Source: Streptomyces parvus (GTDB lineage Bacteria > Actinomycetota > Actinomycetes > Streptomycetales > Streptomycetaceae). Taken from it: a DNA stretch of 64,000 bases. A model generated the notes under the pieces. The model was given only the letters and a program-made list of their open reading frames with translations. It was not told where the DNA came from and searched no databases. Every line of letters starts with the position of its first letter. Position 1 is the stretch's first letter. Positions 8,106 through 16,679 of this stretch are shown piece by piece. The stretch covers positions 603,304 through 667,303 of the forward strand of contig NZ_BMRY01000001.1 of assembly GCF_014648875.1 (NCBI RefSeq), in the 5' to 3' direction. Made by a program: the position numbers and the translations under genes.

Positions 8106-9299
8106 ATGACGACACGATCCCCCGCGACCGCATCCGCGGCCGTGACCGTGGCCTGGGCCGGGGCGAACGCCCGGCGGCTGGCCCGCCAGCATCTCCACCC
8201 GGATGCCGCCGCCACCGCGTCGCCCTTCTCCGGCCCCGGCGAGGCGGTGGCCGCGATGCTGGGCGCGCACGCCCAGGTGCTGTCGGCGGCCGAGCTGTCC
8301 GTGGGGCTGCGCGGGGACGGGCTGACCCGCACGGACGTCCGTACGGCGCTGTGGACCGACCGGACCCTGGTCAAGACGTTCGGCCCGCGCGGCACGGTCC
8401 ATCTGCTGCCCGCGGCGGATCTGCCGCTGTGGACCGGGGCCCTCTCCGCCGTACCGACGGGCCCGAACCCCTTTCCCAAGGACGCCCGGATGACCCCGGA
8501 CCAGGTGGAGGCGGTCGTCGCGGCGGTCGGGGACGCGCTGACCGGGGCGGAGCTCACGATCGACGAGCTCTCCGACGAGGTCGTCGCGCGGACCGGGCCG
8601 TGGGCCGGGGACCTGGTGATGCCCGGGTTCCAGGCGATGTGGCCGCGCTGGCGGCAGGTCCTGCATCTGGCGGGCCACCGGGGCGCCCTCGCCTACGCCC
8701 CGAACCGCGGCCGGAAGGCGACGTACACGAACCCCGGCTGCACCCCGCTGCCGGGCCCCGGGGCCTTGGCCGCCCTGATCGAGCGGTACCTCTACGCGTA
8801 CGGGCCGGCGACCCCCGCGCACTTCGCCCGGTGGCTCGCGGCGCCGAAGCGCTGGGCGGCCGAGCGGTTCGCCGCCCTGGCCGCCTCGGGGGCGATCGAG
8901 GAGGTGGCGTTCGAGGAGGACGGGCCGGCGTGGGTGGTCGCGGGTGACACGGACTTCCCGGACGCGCCGGTGCGGGGTGTGCGCCTGCTCCCCTACTTCG
9001 ACGCGTTCGCCATCGCCTCGTGGCCCCGCGAGCGGCTGTTCCGGGGGGCGGCGTGGGAGCGGGCTCTCGGGGGCGGGCAGGCGGGGAACTTCCCGGTGCT
9101 GCTGGTGGACGGCGTGGTGGCGGGCGTCTGGCACCAGCGCCGCTCGGGCCGCCGGATCGCGGTGACGGTGGAACCGCTGAAGCCGCTGTCCGGGGCGCGG
9201 CTGCGGGACCTGGCGGAGCAGGTGGAGCGGGTCGCCGCGATCATGGAGGGGACGGCGGAGCTGACGGTGGGGCCGGTGACGGTGGGGCCGCACGCGTAG
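8106..9299 (+). CDS. winged-helix (HTH_42) protein, AlkZ/YcaQ-like DNA glycosylase family
   Basis: Protein of 397 residues of the HTH_42 superfamily, whose studied members AlkZ and YcaQ are DNA glycosylases that unhook interstrand crosslinks or bulky alkyl adducts. Visible family blocks are the N-terminal RRLARQHL, LGAHAQVLSAAELSVGLR, TLVKTFGPRGTVHLLPAADL, GRKATYTNP and the late LPYFDAFAIASWPRE. In AlkZ the catalytic motif is Q-x-Q; at about that place this protein has H55-A-Q57, so activity may differ. There is no ribosome site close to the ATG, consistent with a leaderless message. No antibiotic gene cluster adjoins it, which argues for housekeeping repair rather than self-resistance. Many homologues are annotated only as winged-helix proteins. 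Confidence 0.75.
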   Translation: MTTRSPATASAAVTVAWAGANARRLARQHLHPDAAATASPFSGPGEAVAAMLGAHAQVLSAAELSVGLRGDGLTRTDVRTALWTDRTLVKTFGPRGTVHLLPAADLPLWTGALSAVPTGPNPFPKDARMTPDQVEAVVAAVGDALTGAELTIDELSDEVVARTGPWAGDLVMPGFQAMWPRWRQVLHLAGHRGALAYAPNRGRKATYTNPGCTPLPGPGALAALIERYLYAYGPATPAHFARWLAAPKRWAAERFAALAASGAIEEVAFEEDGPAWVVAGDTDFPDAPVRGVRLLPYFDAFAIASWPRERLFRGAAWERALGGGQAGNFPVLLVDGVVAGVWHQRRSGRRIAVTVEPLKPLSGARLRDLAEQVERVAAIMEGTAELTVGPVTVGPHA

Positions 9300-9356
9300 G
9301 GGCGGTGACGGTGTGCCGCGTGCGTAGGGCCGGTGACGGCGGGGCCGCACGCGTAG
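9271..9356. repeat. three 28-29 bp tandem repeats spanning a stop codon
   Basis: Imperfect copies at 9271-9299, 9300-9327 and 9328-9356, each of the form ggccggtgacgg...gcgtag. The first copy is the last 29 bases of the winged-helix gene including its TAG, so the repeats carry the stop codon downstream twice more. Confidence 0.8.
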
Positions 9357-9386
9357 GGGCCCGGGGGAGGCGTGGCGTGTGCGCCT

Positions 9387-9833
9387 TCAGGAGCGCGGGT
9401 CGAAGCGGATCGCCATCGTGTCTCCGGCGACCACCACGAAGTCCCCTTCCTCACACCGGATGACGGCCCGGAGCACCTCGCCGTCGTCGTCCCTGAGCTC
9501 CTGGGTGCCCACGACCGTCCACGCTCCCCCGTACGGCGCCGGCGGCAGGAGTGCGGGCGGCGCGTGGTGCCACTGGCTCGCCGGTACACACCAGTCGGGT
9601 AACCGCGGCCAGCTGCCCGGGGTGACGCGCAGCGTCCGGTCGGAGGTGCAGGTCAGCAGGACGGACTGGTCCTCCGCGAGGACGAACTCGACGGCTTCCG
9701 GCTCGCCCGCCCGGCCCTCGGGCCGGTAGTAGACGCCGAGGACGGCGGTGATCCTGGCTCCCGTGAGCCAGTCGGCGTTGCCGGGCCGCGCGCGCCCGGC
9801 GGGCCCCGCACAGTCTTCCCTGTCCACGGTCAT
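9387..9833 (-). CDS. hypothetical protein
   Basis: Soluble protein of 148 residues that I do not recognise. It has no signal peptide, membrane segment or known motif. Trp, aromatic and acidic residues dominate the second half (WPRLPDWCVPASQWHH, then VVGTQELRDDDGEVLRAVIRCEEGDFVVVAGDTM), and the alternating pattern suggests an all-beta fold. The ATG at 9833 is chosen because GGGAG and AAGGAG stand just upstream; the frame extends to 9890. It is convergent with the winged-helix gene across the tandem repeats and separated by 136 bases from the methyltransferase upstream. Confidence 0.6.
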   Translation of the reverse strand: MTVDREDCAGPAGRARPGNADWLTGARITAVLGVYYRPEGRAGEPEAVEFVLAEDQSVLLTCTSDRTLRVTPGSWPRLPDWCVPASQWHHAPPALLPPAPYGGAWTVVGTQELRDDDGEVLRAVIRCEEGDFVVVAGDTMAIRFDPRS

Positions 9834-9969
9834 GCCCGCTCCCACTCCTTCACTGTGCGTGCCCTCGAAGGGTAGGACGGTGGCCCGCACGATCCCGTTG
9901 CCTCCGAGGCAAGGCTGAACTGGCGTACGAGGTAAGAGGGTTGACCGGCGGTATGGGATCCGGACACTG

Positions 9970-10794
9970 TCACCGGGGCTTGCGGGCTTCGATCAGGAAG
10001 CGGGCCGTACGGGCGAGGAACGGCCCCTCCGTCTCGATCTTCCGGTGCAGAGCGGCCAGTTGGGGACGGTACTGCTCGACAGTGAAGCCGGGCACCATCC
10101 AGATCACCTTGCGGAGGAAGTAGACCACGGCGCCGATGTCGCGGAACTCGGTGCGCAGGGTCTCCGAGCGCAGGTCGACCACCTCCAGACCGGCCGCCGT
10201 CGCGGCGGCCCGCGCGTCCTCCGGGTGCCGGGCGCGACGGACATCGGGCGGCTGCGGGCCGAGGAAGTACTCCACGAGTTCGAAGACGCTGGCGGGTCCG
10301 ACCTGTTGGGAGAAGTACGTGCCGCCGGGTGCGAGCACGCGCGCGATCTCCTCCCACCACGTGGTGACCGGATGGCGACTGACCACGAGGTCGAAGGCGG
10401 CGTCCCCGAAGGGCAGCGGCGGCTCGTCCTCGTCGGCGACGACGACCGCCCCGAGCGGGTGCAGCAGGGCGGTGGCGCGGGCGATGTTGGGCGGCCAGGC
10501 CTCCGTGGCCACGGTGACCGGCGGCAGCTTCGGGGCGGAGGCCAGCACCTCGCCGCCCCCGGTCTGGAGGTCGAGCGCGGCGTGGGCCCGGCCGAGCCGG
10601 TCGGCCATCGCGCGGGCGTACCCCCAGGAGGGACGTTCCTCGGTGGCGCGGCCGTCGAGCCAGGAGAAGTCCCACCCGTCCACGGACGCGGCGTCGGCCT
10701 CGGCCACGAGGGCCTCGAACCGGTCGCGGGAGGCCGCGGAGTCGAAGTCGAGCCCGGCGGGAGGGGCGGAGTCGGGGGTGGCGTGTTCGGGCAT
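9970..10794 (-). CDS. class I SAM-dependent methyltransferase
   Basis: Cytoplasmic Rossmann-fold methyltransferase of 274 residues. The SAM-binding motif I appears as ALDLQTGGGEVLASAP (about residues 76-91), the acidic post-I region as VTVATEAWPPN, and motifs post-II to III as FDLVVSRHPVTTWWEEIARVLAPGGTYFSQQVG. The closest general type is the Methyltransf_11/25 (UbiE-like) group, which does not fix a substrate. The gene stands alone, with the prepilin peptidase 76 bases upstream on the same strand but behind a hairpin. Confidence 0.8.
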   Translation of the reverse strand: MPEHATPDSAPPAGLDFDSAASRDRFEALVAEADAASVDGWDFSWLDGRATEERPSWGYARAMADRLGRAHAALDLQTGGGEVLASAPKLPPVTVATEAWPPNIARATALLHPLGAVVVADEDEPPLPFGDAAFDLVVSRHPVTTWWEEIARVLAPGGTYFSQQVGPASVFELVEYFLGPQPPDVRRARHPEDARAAATAAGLEVVDLRSETLRTEFRDIGAVVYFLRKVIWMVPGFTVEQYRPQLAALHRKIETEGPFLARTARFLIEARKPR

Positions 10795-10842
10795 ACCTGA
10801 ATCGTGTCAAACAGCCCCGGGGCGCGCGAACGGATTCCGCGC

Positions 10843-10866
10843 GGGCCGCCCGGGGAAGGGCGGCCC
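10843..10866 (-). terminator. terminator after prepilin peptidase
   Basis: Nine-bp perfect stem, gggccgccc / gggcggccc, starting 5 bases past the stop of the minus-strand prepilin peptidase gene. Confidence 0.7.
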
Positions 10867-10870
10867 CGGC

Positions 10871-11782
10871 TCACCCGGCCAGCGCCCCCAGCAGCACTCC
10901 GGTCAGCGCCCCGGCGGCCATGAACGGGCCGAACGGGATGCCGGTCCTGCGCCCCGCCCGGCGCAGGAGCACGAGGGCGAGCCCGTACGCCGCCCCGAAC
11001 AGGAACCCGGCGAACCCGCCCAGGAACAGCACGGTCCAGCCGTACCAGCCGAGGGCCACGCCCAGAGCGAGGGCGAGCTTCACGTCGCCGAAGCCCATGC
11101 CGTTCGGGTTGATCAGGAAGAGCAGGAGGTAGAAGCCGCCGAGAGCCAGGCCGCCCAGCAGCCCGGAGGTCCAGGATCCGGCGTGCCCGGGGAGCAGCGC
11201 GGCCCCGCCGAGCAGCAGGACGGCCGCGGCCGCCAGCGGCAGGGTCAGCACGTCGGGCAGCCGGTGGACCCGCCGGTCGACGACGGCGAGGAGCACGGCG
11301 CCGGGGGCCAGCACCAGCCACCCGACGAGCTCGGGCCTGGCCCCGGTGGCGGCGGCGAGCGCGACACAGACGAGGACGGTGACGAGGGGGGCAAGGGCGC
11401 CCGGGGCGTAGGCGGGGGGTGCGGTCGTTACGGGGGGTGGCGGGGCGGGTGAAGCCTGCGGTTCCTGGGCGGGGGCCGCTGGGGCGGGCAAGGCCTGCGG
11501 TTCCGGGGCAGGAGCCTCAGGGGCGGCCGAGGCCTGCGGTTCCGGGGCGGGCGTTTCCGGGACCGGGGCGACCTGGGCGGCCGGGTCGGCATGGGTGGCG
11601 CAAGCGGCGCAGCGGGCCGGGCCGAGCCAGCCGCGGGCCGGCCCGGTGAGCGGGTGGCCGGCGGGGCACGCCGTGCGCCAGGGCTCCTCGGGCTCGACGG
11701 CGAACCGGTAGGCGGCACGCGGGATCAGCAGTCCGGTGGCGGCACCCCAGACCGCGGCGAGGGCGAGCAGCACGGCGTCCAC
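10871..11782 (-). CDS. A24-family prepilin peptidase
   Basis: Membrane aspartyl protease of 303 residues that should cut the leader from Flp-type prepilins. After one N-terminal hydrophobic segment comes a short cysteine-bearing domain (TACPAGH...ARCAACA, a remnant of the zinc-binding methylase loop), then a repeated Pro/Glu/Gln/Ala linker (about residues 68-125, units like APEPQAS), then six or seven helices. The A24 signature GFGDVKLALALG carries one catalytic Asp; the other is the Asp of VVDRRVHRLPDVLTL. No classical N-methylation domain is complete, so it probably only cleaves. It lies about 10 kb from the Tad operon on the same strand, and near a second protein with a prepilin motif (14621-16660). 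Confidence 0.9.
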   Translation of the reverse strand: MDAVLLALAAVWGAATGLLIPRAAYRFAVEPEEPWRTACPAGHPLTGPARGWLGPARCAACATHADPAAQVAPVPETPAPEPQASAAPEAPAPEPQALPAPAAPAQEPQASPAPPPPVTTAPPAYAPGALAPLVTVLVCVALAAATGARPELVGWLVLAPGAVLLAVVDRRVHRLPDVLTLPLAAAAVLLLGGAALLPGHAGSWTSGLLGGLALGGFYLLLFLINPNGMGFGDVKLALALGVALGWYGWTVLFLGGFAGFLFGAAYGLALVLLRRAGRRTGIPFGPFMAAGALTGVLLGALAG

Positions 11783-11906
11783 GGGGCGACCCTAACCGGG
11801 TTCGGGAGCAGGGGTCTTGGGTCCGGGGGCCCAACACGTCCGGCCGGGACCCAAGCGTCACCGTTCGGGGTCCGGGCGCGTCCGCCGGGGGCTACGGTCG
11901 GGGCCC

Positions 11907-12290
11907 ATGAGGACATGGCGCGATGGCGACGGGACGCTGACGATCGGCACGGACTCCGGGGCCGGGCCGGAGGGGCAGGCGGTACCGCTGCGGATCGCCG
12001 CCTCGTACCGGGCCCGTACCAAGGGGCTGCTCGGGCGCGACGGGATCGAGGGGGCGATGATGCTCACCCCCTGCGGGAGTGTGCACACCTTCCGGATGCG
12101 GTTCCCCATCGATGTGGCGTACCTCGACCGGAAGTTCACGGTCCTGGCGGTCACCACGATGAAACCGGGCCGCCTCGGGCTGCCCCGGCTGCGGGCCCGG
12201 CACGTGGTGGAGGCGGAGGCCGGGGCGATGGAGCGGTGGGGGGTGCGTCCGGGCGTGCGGCTGGAGCTGAAGGCGGCCCCGGAGGCGTAG
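11907..12290 (+). CDS. DUF192 family protein
   Basis: Small protein of 127 residues with the DUF192 (COG1430) fold: RTKGLLGRDGIEGAMMLTPCGSVHTFRMRFPIDVAYLD is the defining block, followed by VVEAEAGAMERWGVRPGVRLEL. The biochemical role of the family is unknown. Members are small beta-rich domains, exported in some bacteria, but no signal peptide is seen here. The ATG at 11907 fits the family length. It is divergent from the prepilin peptidase across 124 bases, a neighbourhood also seen near Tad genes in other actinomycetes as far as I recall. Confidence 0.85.
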   Translation: MRTWRDGDGTLTIGTDSGAGPEGQAVPLRIAASYRARTKGLLGRDGIEGAMMLTPCGSVHTFRMRFPIDVAYLDRKFTVLAVTTMKPGRLGLPRLRARHVVEAEAGAMERWGVRPGVRLELKAAPEA

Positions 12291-12309
12291 TCCGTGCGCG
12301 GGACACCCG

Positions 12310-13512
12310 CTACGGCGGGCCCGCGCCCAGCAGGGTCCAGGCCCCGTAGGCCGCTGACGCGCAGGCGAGGACGGCGAGCACGGCGGCCGTGCGGCCCGTG
12401 GTGCGCAGCCGCAGCAGGGCGACGGCGGGCGGGAGCAGCAGCGGGAAGGCGGGCATCATCAGCCGCGGCCGGGAGCCGAAGTATCCGGCGCCGATCAACG
12501 AGATGACGACGATCGTGATCGCGTACACGAGGACGGGGAGCGGTTGCCGCTGCCGTACGCACAGGACGACCAGCCACCCCAGCAGCCCGAGCGCCGCGCA
12601 CAGGCCGAGGGCGGCGGGCCACGGCAGCCCGGCGATGAAGCCGGCGAGCGCGCGGCCGCCGTCGATGTTGTTGCCCCACTGCGCCTGGACGTCGAAGTAG
12701 GCGACCGGGCTGCCCTCGCGTACGGCCACGAACACCACGTACGCCAGCCAGCCCAGCGGTGCGAGCGCCACGCCCGCGATCATCCGGGCGTTGCGGCGGA
12801 GCCCCGGGCCGGCACGGCGCTCGTCGCGGTACTCCCGTACGAGGGTGACGGCGGCGGTGATCGCCAGGGCGGCGATGAGGGCGGCCGCCGAGGGCCGGGT
12901 GAGACCCGCGAGGACGCACAGGGCGCCCGCGACGATCCAGCGGCCCTTGAGTACGGCGTACAGCGCCCAGGCTGCGAGCGCGGTGAACAGCGCCTCGGTG
13001 TACGCCATCGACTGGACGAACGCCGTCGGGTACACGCCCCACAGTGCGGCCAGCACCACCCCCGTACGCCGTCCGTGCAGCTGGGCGCCGACGGCGAAGA
13101 TGCCCCAGGCGGCGAGCAGCCCGGCGGTCCAGGCGATCAGGAGCCCGGCGCCGCCGAGGGTGAGCGGAGTCACCGCGGAGACGGCGCGTTCCAGGGCCGG
13201 GAGCAGCGGGAAGAACGCCAGATCGGAGTGGACGGAGCCGTCCGGGAGGGTGACGGTGTAGCGGTAGCCGTGCTCGGCGATGCGCTGGTACCAGACGGAG
13301 TCCCAGCGTCCGCTGAGCGGTCCCAGGGGGTCCTTCCCGGCGGCGGAGGCGGCCGCCCAGAAGACCAGGAGCCCCAGGGCCCGGGCGGCGGCGTAGACCG
13401 CGAGCGCGGGCGCGGCGGCCCGGAACGCGGCGGCGGCCCGGGACCCGCCGGAAGTGCGGGGGGCCGGGGCCGGGCCGGCGGGCGTCCGGGTGCGGAGCTG
13501 GTGATCGGACAT
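12310..13512 (-). CDS. PIG-V-like mannosyltransferase family membrane protein
   Basis: Polytopic membrane protein of 400 residues with about ten helices, probably a GT-C glycosyltransferase using a polyprenyl-phosphate sugar donor. Typical of the PIG-V/mannosyltransferase group are SGRWDSVWYQRIAEHGY in the first extracytoplasmic loop, with the catalytic-type Asp, and FFPLLPALERAV. AYTEALFTALAAWALY and LTRPSA follow. The ATG at 13512 gives a short polar N-terminus; the frame upstream is a shadow of other genes. The target glycan or protein cannot be told from the sequence. Streptomyces O-mannosylates secreted proteins, so exported proteins nearby are possible but unproven substrates. Confidence 0.78.
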   Translation of the reverse strand: MSDHQLRTRTPAGPAPAPRTSGGSRAAAAFRAAAPALAVYAAARALGLLVFWAAASAAGKDPLGPLSGRWDSVWYQRIAEHGYRYTVTLPDGSVHSDLAFFPLLPALERAVSAVTPLTLGGAGLLIAWTAGLLAAWGIFAVGAQLHGRRTGVVLAALWGVYPTAFVQSMAYTEALFTALAAWALYAVLKGRWIVAGALCVLAGLTRPSAAALIAALAITAAVTLVREYRDERRAGPGLRRNARMIAGVALAPLGWLAYVVFVAVREGSPVAYFDVQAQWGNNIDGGRALAGFIAGLPWPAALGLCAALGLLGWLVVLCVRQRQPLPVLVYAITIVVISLIGAGYFGSRPRLMMPAFPLLLPPAVALLRLRTTGRTAAVLAVLACASAAYGAWTLLGAGPP

Positions 13513-13575
13513 ACGGCCGATTATGACGTCGGCGGCGGACACGCCGTGCCACGGGCAGCGGGAGGGCCGAGGGTC

Positions 13576-13710
13576 CGCAGAGGTACGGGGGGGACGCAGA
13601 CGTACGGACGGGAGGCCGCAGACGTACGGGCGGGGGCCGACGAGCGTCCCGGCGGGCGTCCGGCACAGGTGCGCGTGGGAGGGCCGGCGGGTGTCCGGCA
13701 GAGGTGCGGG
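13576..13710. repeat. degenerate direct repeats between genes
   Basis: The 14-mer CGCAGAsGTACGGr occurs three times (13576-13589, 13595-13608, 13617-13630), followed by two copies of a related element, gtccggca(c/g)aggtgcg. They fill the gap between the 5' end of the mannosyltransferase gene and the next minus-strand gene. Function unknown. Confidence 0.55.
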
Positions 13711-13751
13711 CGGCCCCAGGCCCCCCGTACCGGCCGGGGGCCACCCAGCTC

Positions 13752-14348
13752 TCAGACGCCGTCGAGCACCTCGTTCCCGAACACCTTCCACGGTGACATC
13801 TCCACCGCGTCCACCACCGCCAGCTGCGGGTGCCGGGCCGCCGTCTCGTCCCGTACGGCGACGGTGTCCGGCCAGGCGTCGAGGGGGGCGGCGCCCTCGA
13901 TGACGACGCCGTCCCAGTCGGTGGAGGCCGTCGCGCCGGCCCGGTCGACGACGAAGCCGATGCAGAGCACGGAGGCCCGTCCGACGGTCCGCCGGATGGC
14001 GCCCACCGCGTGCTCCCGCTCCGGCTCGGGCAGCTCCCCCACGGAGAACTCGACGGCGACGACACCGGCCCGGGCCCGCCGGATGCGCACCAGGAGGTCG
14101 AGGCCGCTGTCGGTCCACAACCGGAATCCGACCTCGGGCAGCCGCTGGAGGCCGGCGAGGGAGAGCAACTGCTCGCGGGTGACGGGCGAACGGGCCCCGA
14201 GGGAGGCGGCGTCGAGGTTGACGAGCACCGTCCGGCCGGTCACCGGGTGCACCGGGCGGAGCCCCTCGGCCTCCAGGTCGCCCAGCAGGGTGCGGGCGTC
14301 CAGCCGGGTCCAGCCGAGGTGGTACGAGTAGAAGAATCCGGCACTCAT
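13752..14348 (-). CDS. hypothetical protein
   Basis: Soluble protein of 198 residues that I do not recognise. It begins MSAGFFYSYHLGWTRLDARTLLGDLEAEG and carries an alpha/beta pattern with RARAGVVAVEFSVGELPEPEREHAVGAIRRT and a late segment DWDGVVIEGAAPLDAWPD. It contains no membrane segment or signal. The ATG at 14348 is taken because ATG-led homology-like sequence starts there; the frame stays open to 14504 but passes through a likely promoter region. It is divergent from the Flp-motif protein gene, with 272 bases between them. Confidence 0.6.
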   Translation of the reverse strand: MSAGFFYSYHLGWTRLDARTLLGDLEAEGLRPVHPVTGRTVLVNLDAASLGARSPVTREQLLSLAGLQRLPEVGFRLWTDSGLDLLVRIRRARAGVVAVEFSVGELPEPEREHAVGAIRRTVGRASVLCIGFVVDRAGATASTDWDGVVIEGAAPLDAWPDTVAVRDETAARHPQLAVVDAVEMSPWKVFGNEVLDGV

Positions 14349-14620
14349 GGACGCCCACCCCCATCGTTCTTGTTCCTTCGCGCGGCGTCGTGGTCGGCGA
14401 CCCCCGGCACCCCGAGCGTACTGAGCGGCGGTCGGGGGTGCGTGGGCCCACGGACCCACGGCCGGCCCCAAGCGGAACGGCCACCGAACCCCGGCACAAC
14501 ACACATGACCTGCACCGGACTTGGGCCCGGCTTTGGGACCGGGGGCCCGGGCCGTGGCGGCTCTTCGGCCGTACGCTCTCGGCCGACGGCAACACGCGCG
14601 GGTCGAGGAGAGGGTGCACC

Positions 14621-16660
14621 GTGAGCGGTGACGGGGGCGGAGGCCGGGGCCGGGCCCGGGGAGACCGGAGCGCGGGCCACATACCGCTGGGACGCCACGG
14701 CACCGCCGGCTCCGGCGTCCCGTACCCGCCCCAACAGGGCAGCCGATTCTTCGCGTTGACCCGGAGCTGGGTAATCGGCGGCTTGGTCTATCTCGCCCTC
14801 GGGTTCGTCATGAGCCGGGTCCTGGTCGATCTGCTGGCCACCGAGGAGCGGCTGGAGACGTTCGGCTGGCGGCTGGCCCTGCTCCACCTGCCCGCCCTCG
14901 TCGTGACGCTGCTGACGGTCCTGGCGGCGACCCGCGTCCTGCCCGAGGAGCACCGCGAGTCCTCCCGCACGGTGTATCTGCTCGCGGCCCTGGCCGTACC
15001 GCTGGCCGGGCTGCTGTACGGCTTCGCCGTCGCGGGGGACGTCGTCGGGATCGAGGGCGTCCTCATGCCCGCCGTGTCGCTGGCGGCGGGCGCGGCGTCG
15101 GGGGTGGCCGTCGACCGGCTGCTGGAGGAGCGCGCCACCCGGACCCCGGAGCCGCCCCGCTACTCGTACAACTGGCGCGACGGCGGCGCGACGGCGACGG
15201 AGTACCTGGGGCTCGTCGTCCTCGTCACGATGCTGATCGGCGCGATGGCGATGGCCGGGGTCGGCGGGCAGATCGGGGAGCGGCTGCGGTGTGCGATCAG
15301 CTCGATGGCGGGTGGCGGCGGCTCCTGTTCGTCCGGCGGCCGGGACCCCGAGGCACAGCCGAAGACGGACGCGGACTACGAACCGAAGATGTGCCAGATC
15401 TCCAGCATCTCGGACACGGCGGGCGGCAAGGTCAAGATCGGCTGGTTCGAGTGGGGCGAGGAGTACGGCTTCCAGCAGAAGGTCTCGCAGGCGAGCACCG
15501 ATGTGAACGGCGACGGGAAGGTCGACGGCGACGACAAGGTCGTCTCGATGACGTTCACCGACGCCGCGTCCGCCGGGGCGACCGCCAGCACGCCGGGCGT
15601 CAAGCTCGGCAGCCTGGGCAAGGCGGATGTCGACATCGGCGGTGGCATCAAGATCACCAACGGTGACACCTGGATCTTCGCGAGCGAGGAGGAGGCTCAG
15701 CAGATGCGGGACGACATCGAGGAAATGAAGATGTGGGAGACCTCCACCAAGCACAGCGGCGGCTACGGCGGCGGCTGGTACTCCGCGATGAAGTGGGCGG
15801 AGAAGAAGGAGGACATCGAGAGGAAGATCGGCGACAAGAAGATCTCCTACTCGACCGTCGGCCTCAACGCCTATGCGGACGGCGGCCTTTCCGTCAAGGG
15901 CGGCGACGAGGACGAACTGGGCGCGAAACTCGGCGGCAAGGCGAAGTTCTCCCCCGAGGTGACGATCACCAAGGACGACGTGAACGGCAACGAGTCGTAC
16001 ACGTACACCGCGAAGCTCGAACTGGAGGGCAAGGCCGGCGGGAACGTGGGCCCGGTCAAGGGCACGGTGGGCGGCAAGCAGAACCGTACCGGCGCCATCA
16101 CCGTCACCCGTGACCAGAAGACCGGGAAGATCGTCCGCATCGACATGACGCAGACGGTGGAGAGCGGCTCGACGTCCGGCAAGGTCGAGGTCGGCGGCGA
16201 CAACGGCGAGAGCGGCCAGGACAAGCGGGGCGGCAAGGGCAGCGCCTCGGACTCCTCGGGCGAGACCGGCATCGACGTCGTGACGAACTCGATCGTCTTC
16301 GGCAAGGACACGGACGCGGCGACCGAGGCCAAGCGGGGCATCGCGGAACAGTGGCTGGACGGTTCCGGCAACAACACGGCCCCCTTCGAGTACCTCTTCG
16401 GGGACCACGGCATGGAGAACCGCCCCGACGGCAACGACCCGTTCCAGCAGCTGATGTTCGAGGACGGGCTGTCCAGCACCATGCGGTACACGGGCGAGAG
16501 CGACGCCCAGGAGTTCGGCTTCGAGATCTCGCTCGGGATGAGCCTCGGGTTCTCCCTCTCCACGGAGGAGAAGAAGGAGACACTGACGGACGCACAGTTC
16601 CTCGGGGCGCCACGGGGCGACGCGCGCACGTATCTTCCGTACAGCTACTGCGCGAACTGA
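14621..16660 (+). CDS. membrane protein with internal Flp-type prepilin motif and large exported domain
   Basis: A 679-residue protein I cannot assign to a named family. The GTG at 14621 has GAGGAGAGG 7 bases upstream. Three or four hydrophobic helices lie between about 48 and 165. Then comes RDGG-ATATEYLGLVVLV: a glycine (G189) followed by E194-Y195, with Glu at +5 and a hydrophobic helix (about 196-215), exactly the class III/Flp prepilin cleavage pattern. The remaining 465 residues are polar, Gly/Lys/Asp-rich and probably extracellular. They include a canonical EF-hand or dockerin-like calcium loop, D294-N296-D298-K300-D302-D305. The nearby prepilin peptidase could free the C-terminal part or prime it for pilus assembly. 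The next gene encodes a lipoprotein 19 bases downstream, probably co-transcribed. Confidence 0.8.
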   Translation: MSGDGGGGRGRARGDRSAGHIPLGRHGTAGSGVPYPPQQGSRFFALTRSWVIGGLVYLALGFVMSRVLVDLLATEERLETFGWRLALLHLPALVVTLLTVLAATRVLPEEHRESSRTVYLLAALAVPLAGLLYGFAVAGDVVGIEGVLMPAVSLAAGAASGVAVDRLLEERATRTPEPPRYSYNWRDGGATATEYLGLVVLVTMLIGAMAMAGVGGQIGERLRCAISSMAGGGGSCSSGGRDPEAQPKTDADYEPKMCQISSISDTAGGKVKIGWFEWGEEYGFQQKVSQASTDVNGDGKVDGDDKVVSMTFTDAASAGATASTPGVKLGSLGKADVDIGGGIKITNGDTWIFASEEEAQQMRDDIEEMKMWETSTKHSGGYGGGWYSAMKWAEKKEDIERKIGDKKISYSTVGLNAYADGGLSVKGGDEDELGAKLGGKAKFSPEVTITKDDVNGNESYTYTAKLELEGKAGGNVGPVKGTVGGKQNRTGAITVTRDQKTGKIVRIDMTQTVESGSTSGKVEVGGDNGESGQDKRGGKGSASDSSGETGIDVVTNSIVFGKDTDAATEAKRGIAEQWLDGSGNNTAPFEYLFGDHGMENRPDGNDPFQQLMFEDGLSSTMRYTGESDAQEFGFEISLGMSLGFSLSTEEKKETLTDAQFLGAPRGDARTYLPYSYCAN

Positions 16661-16679
16661 ACGGGCGGTGACAGAAGCG

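Noticed and set aside
13513..13751. CRISPR-like array
   Set aside because: The repeats are 14 bases, imperfect, with spacers of 5-8 bases, and no cas gene is present.
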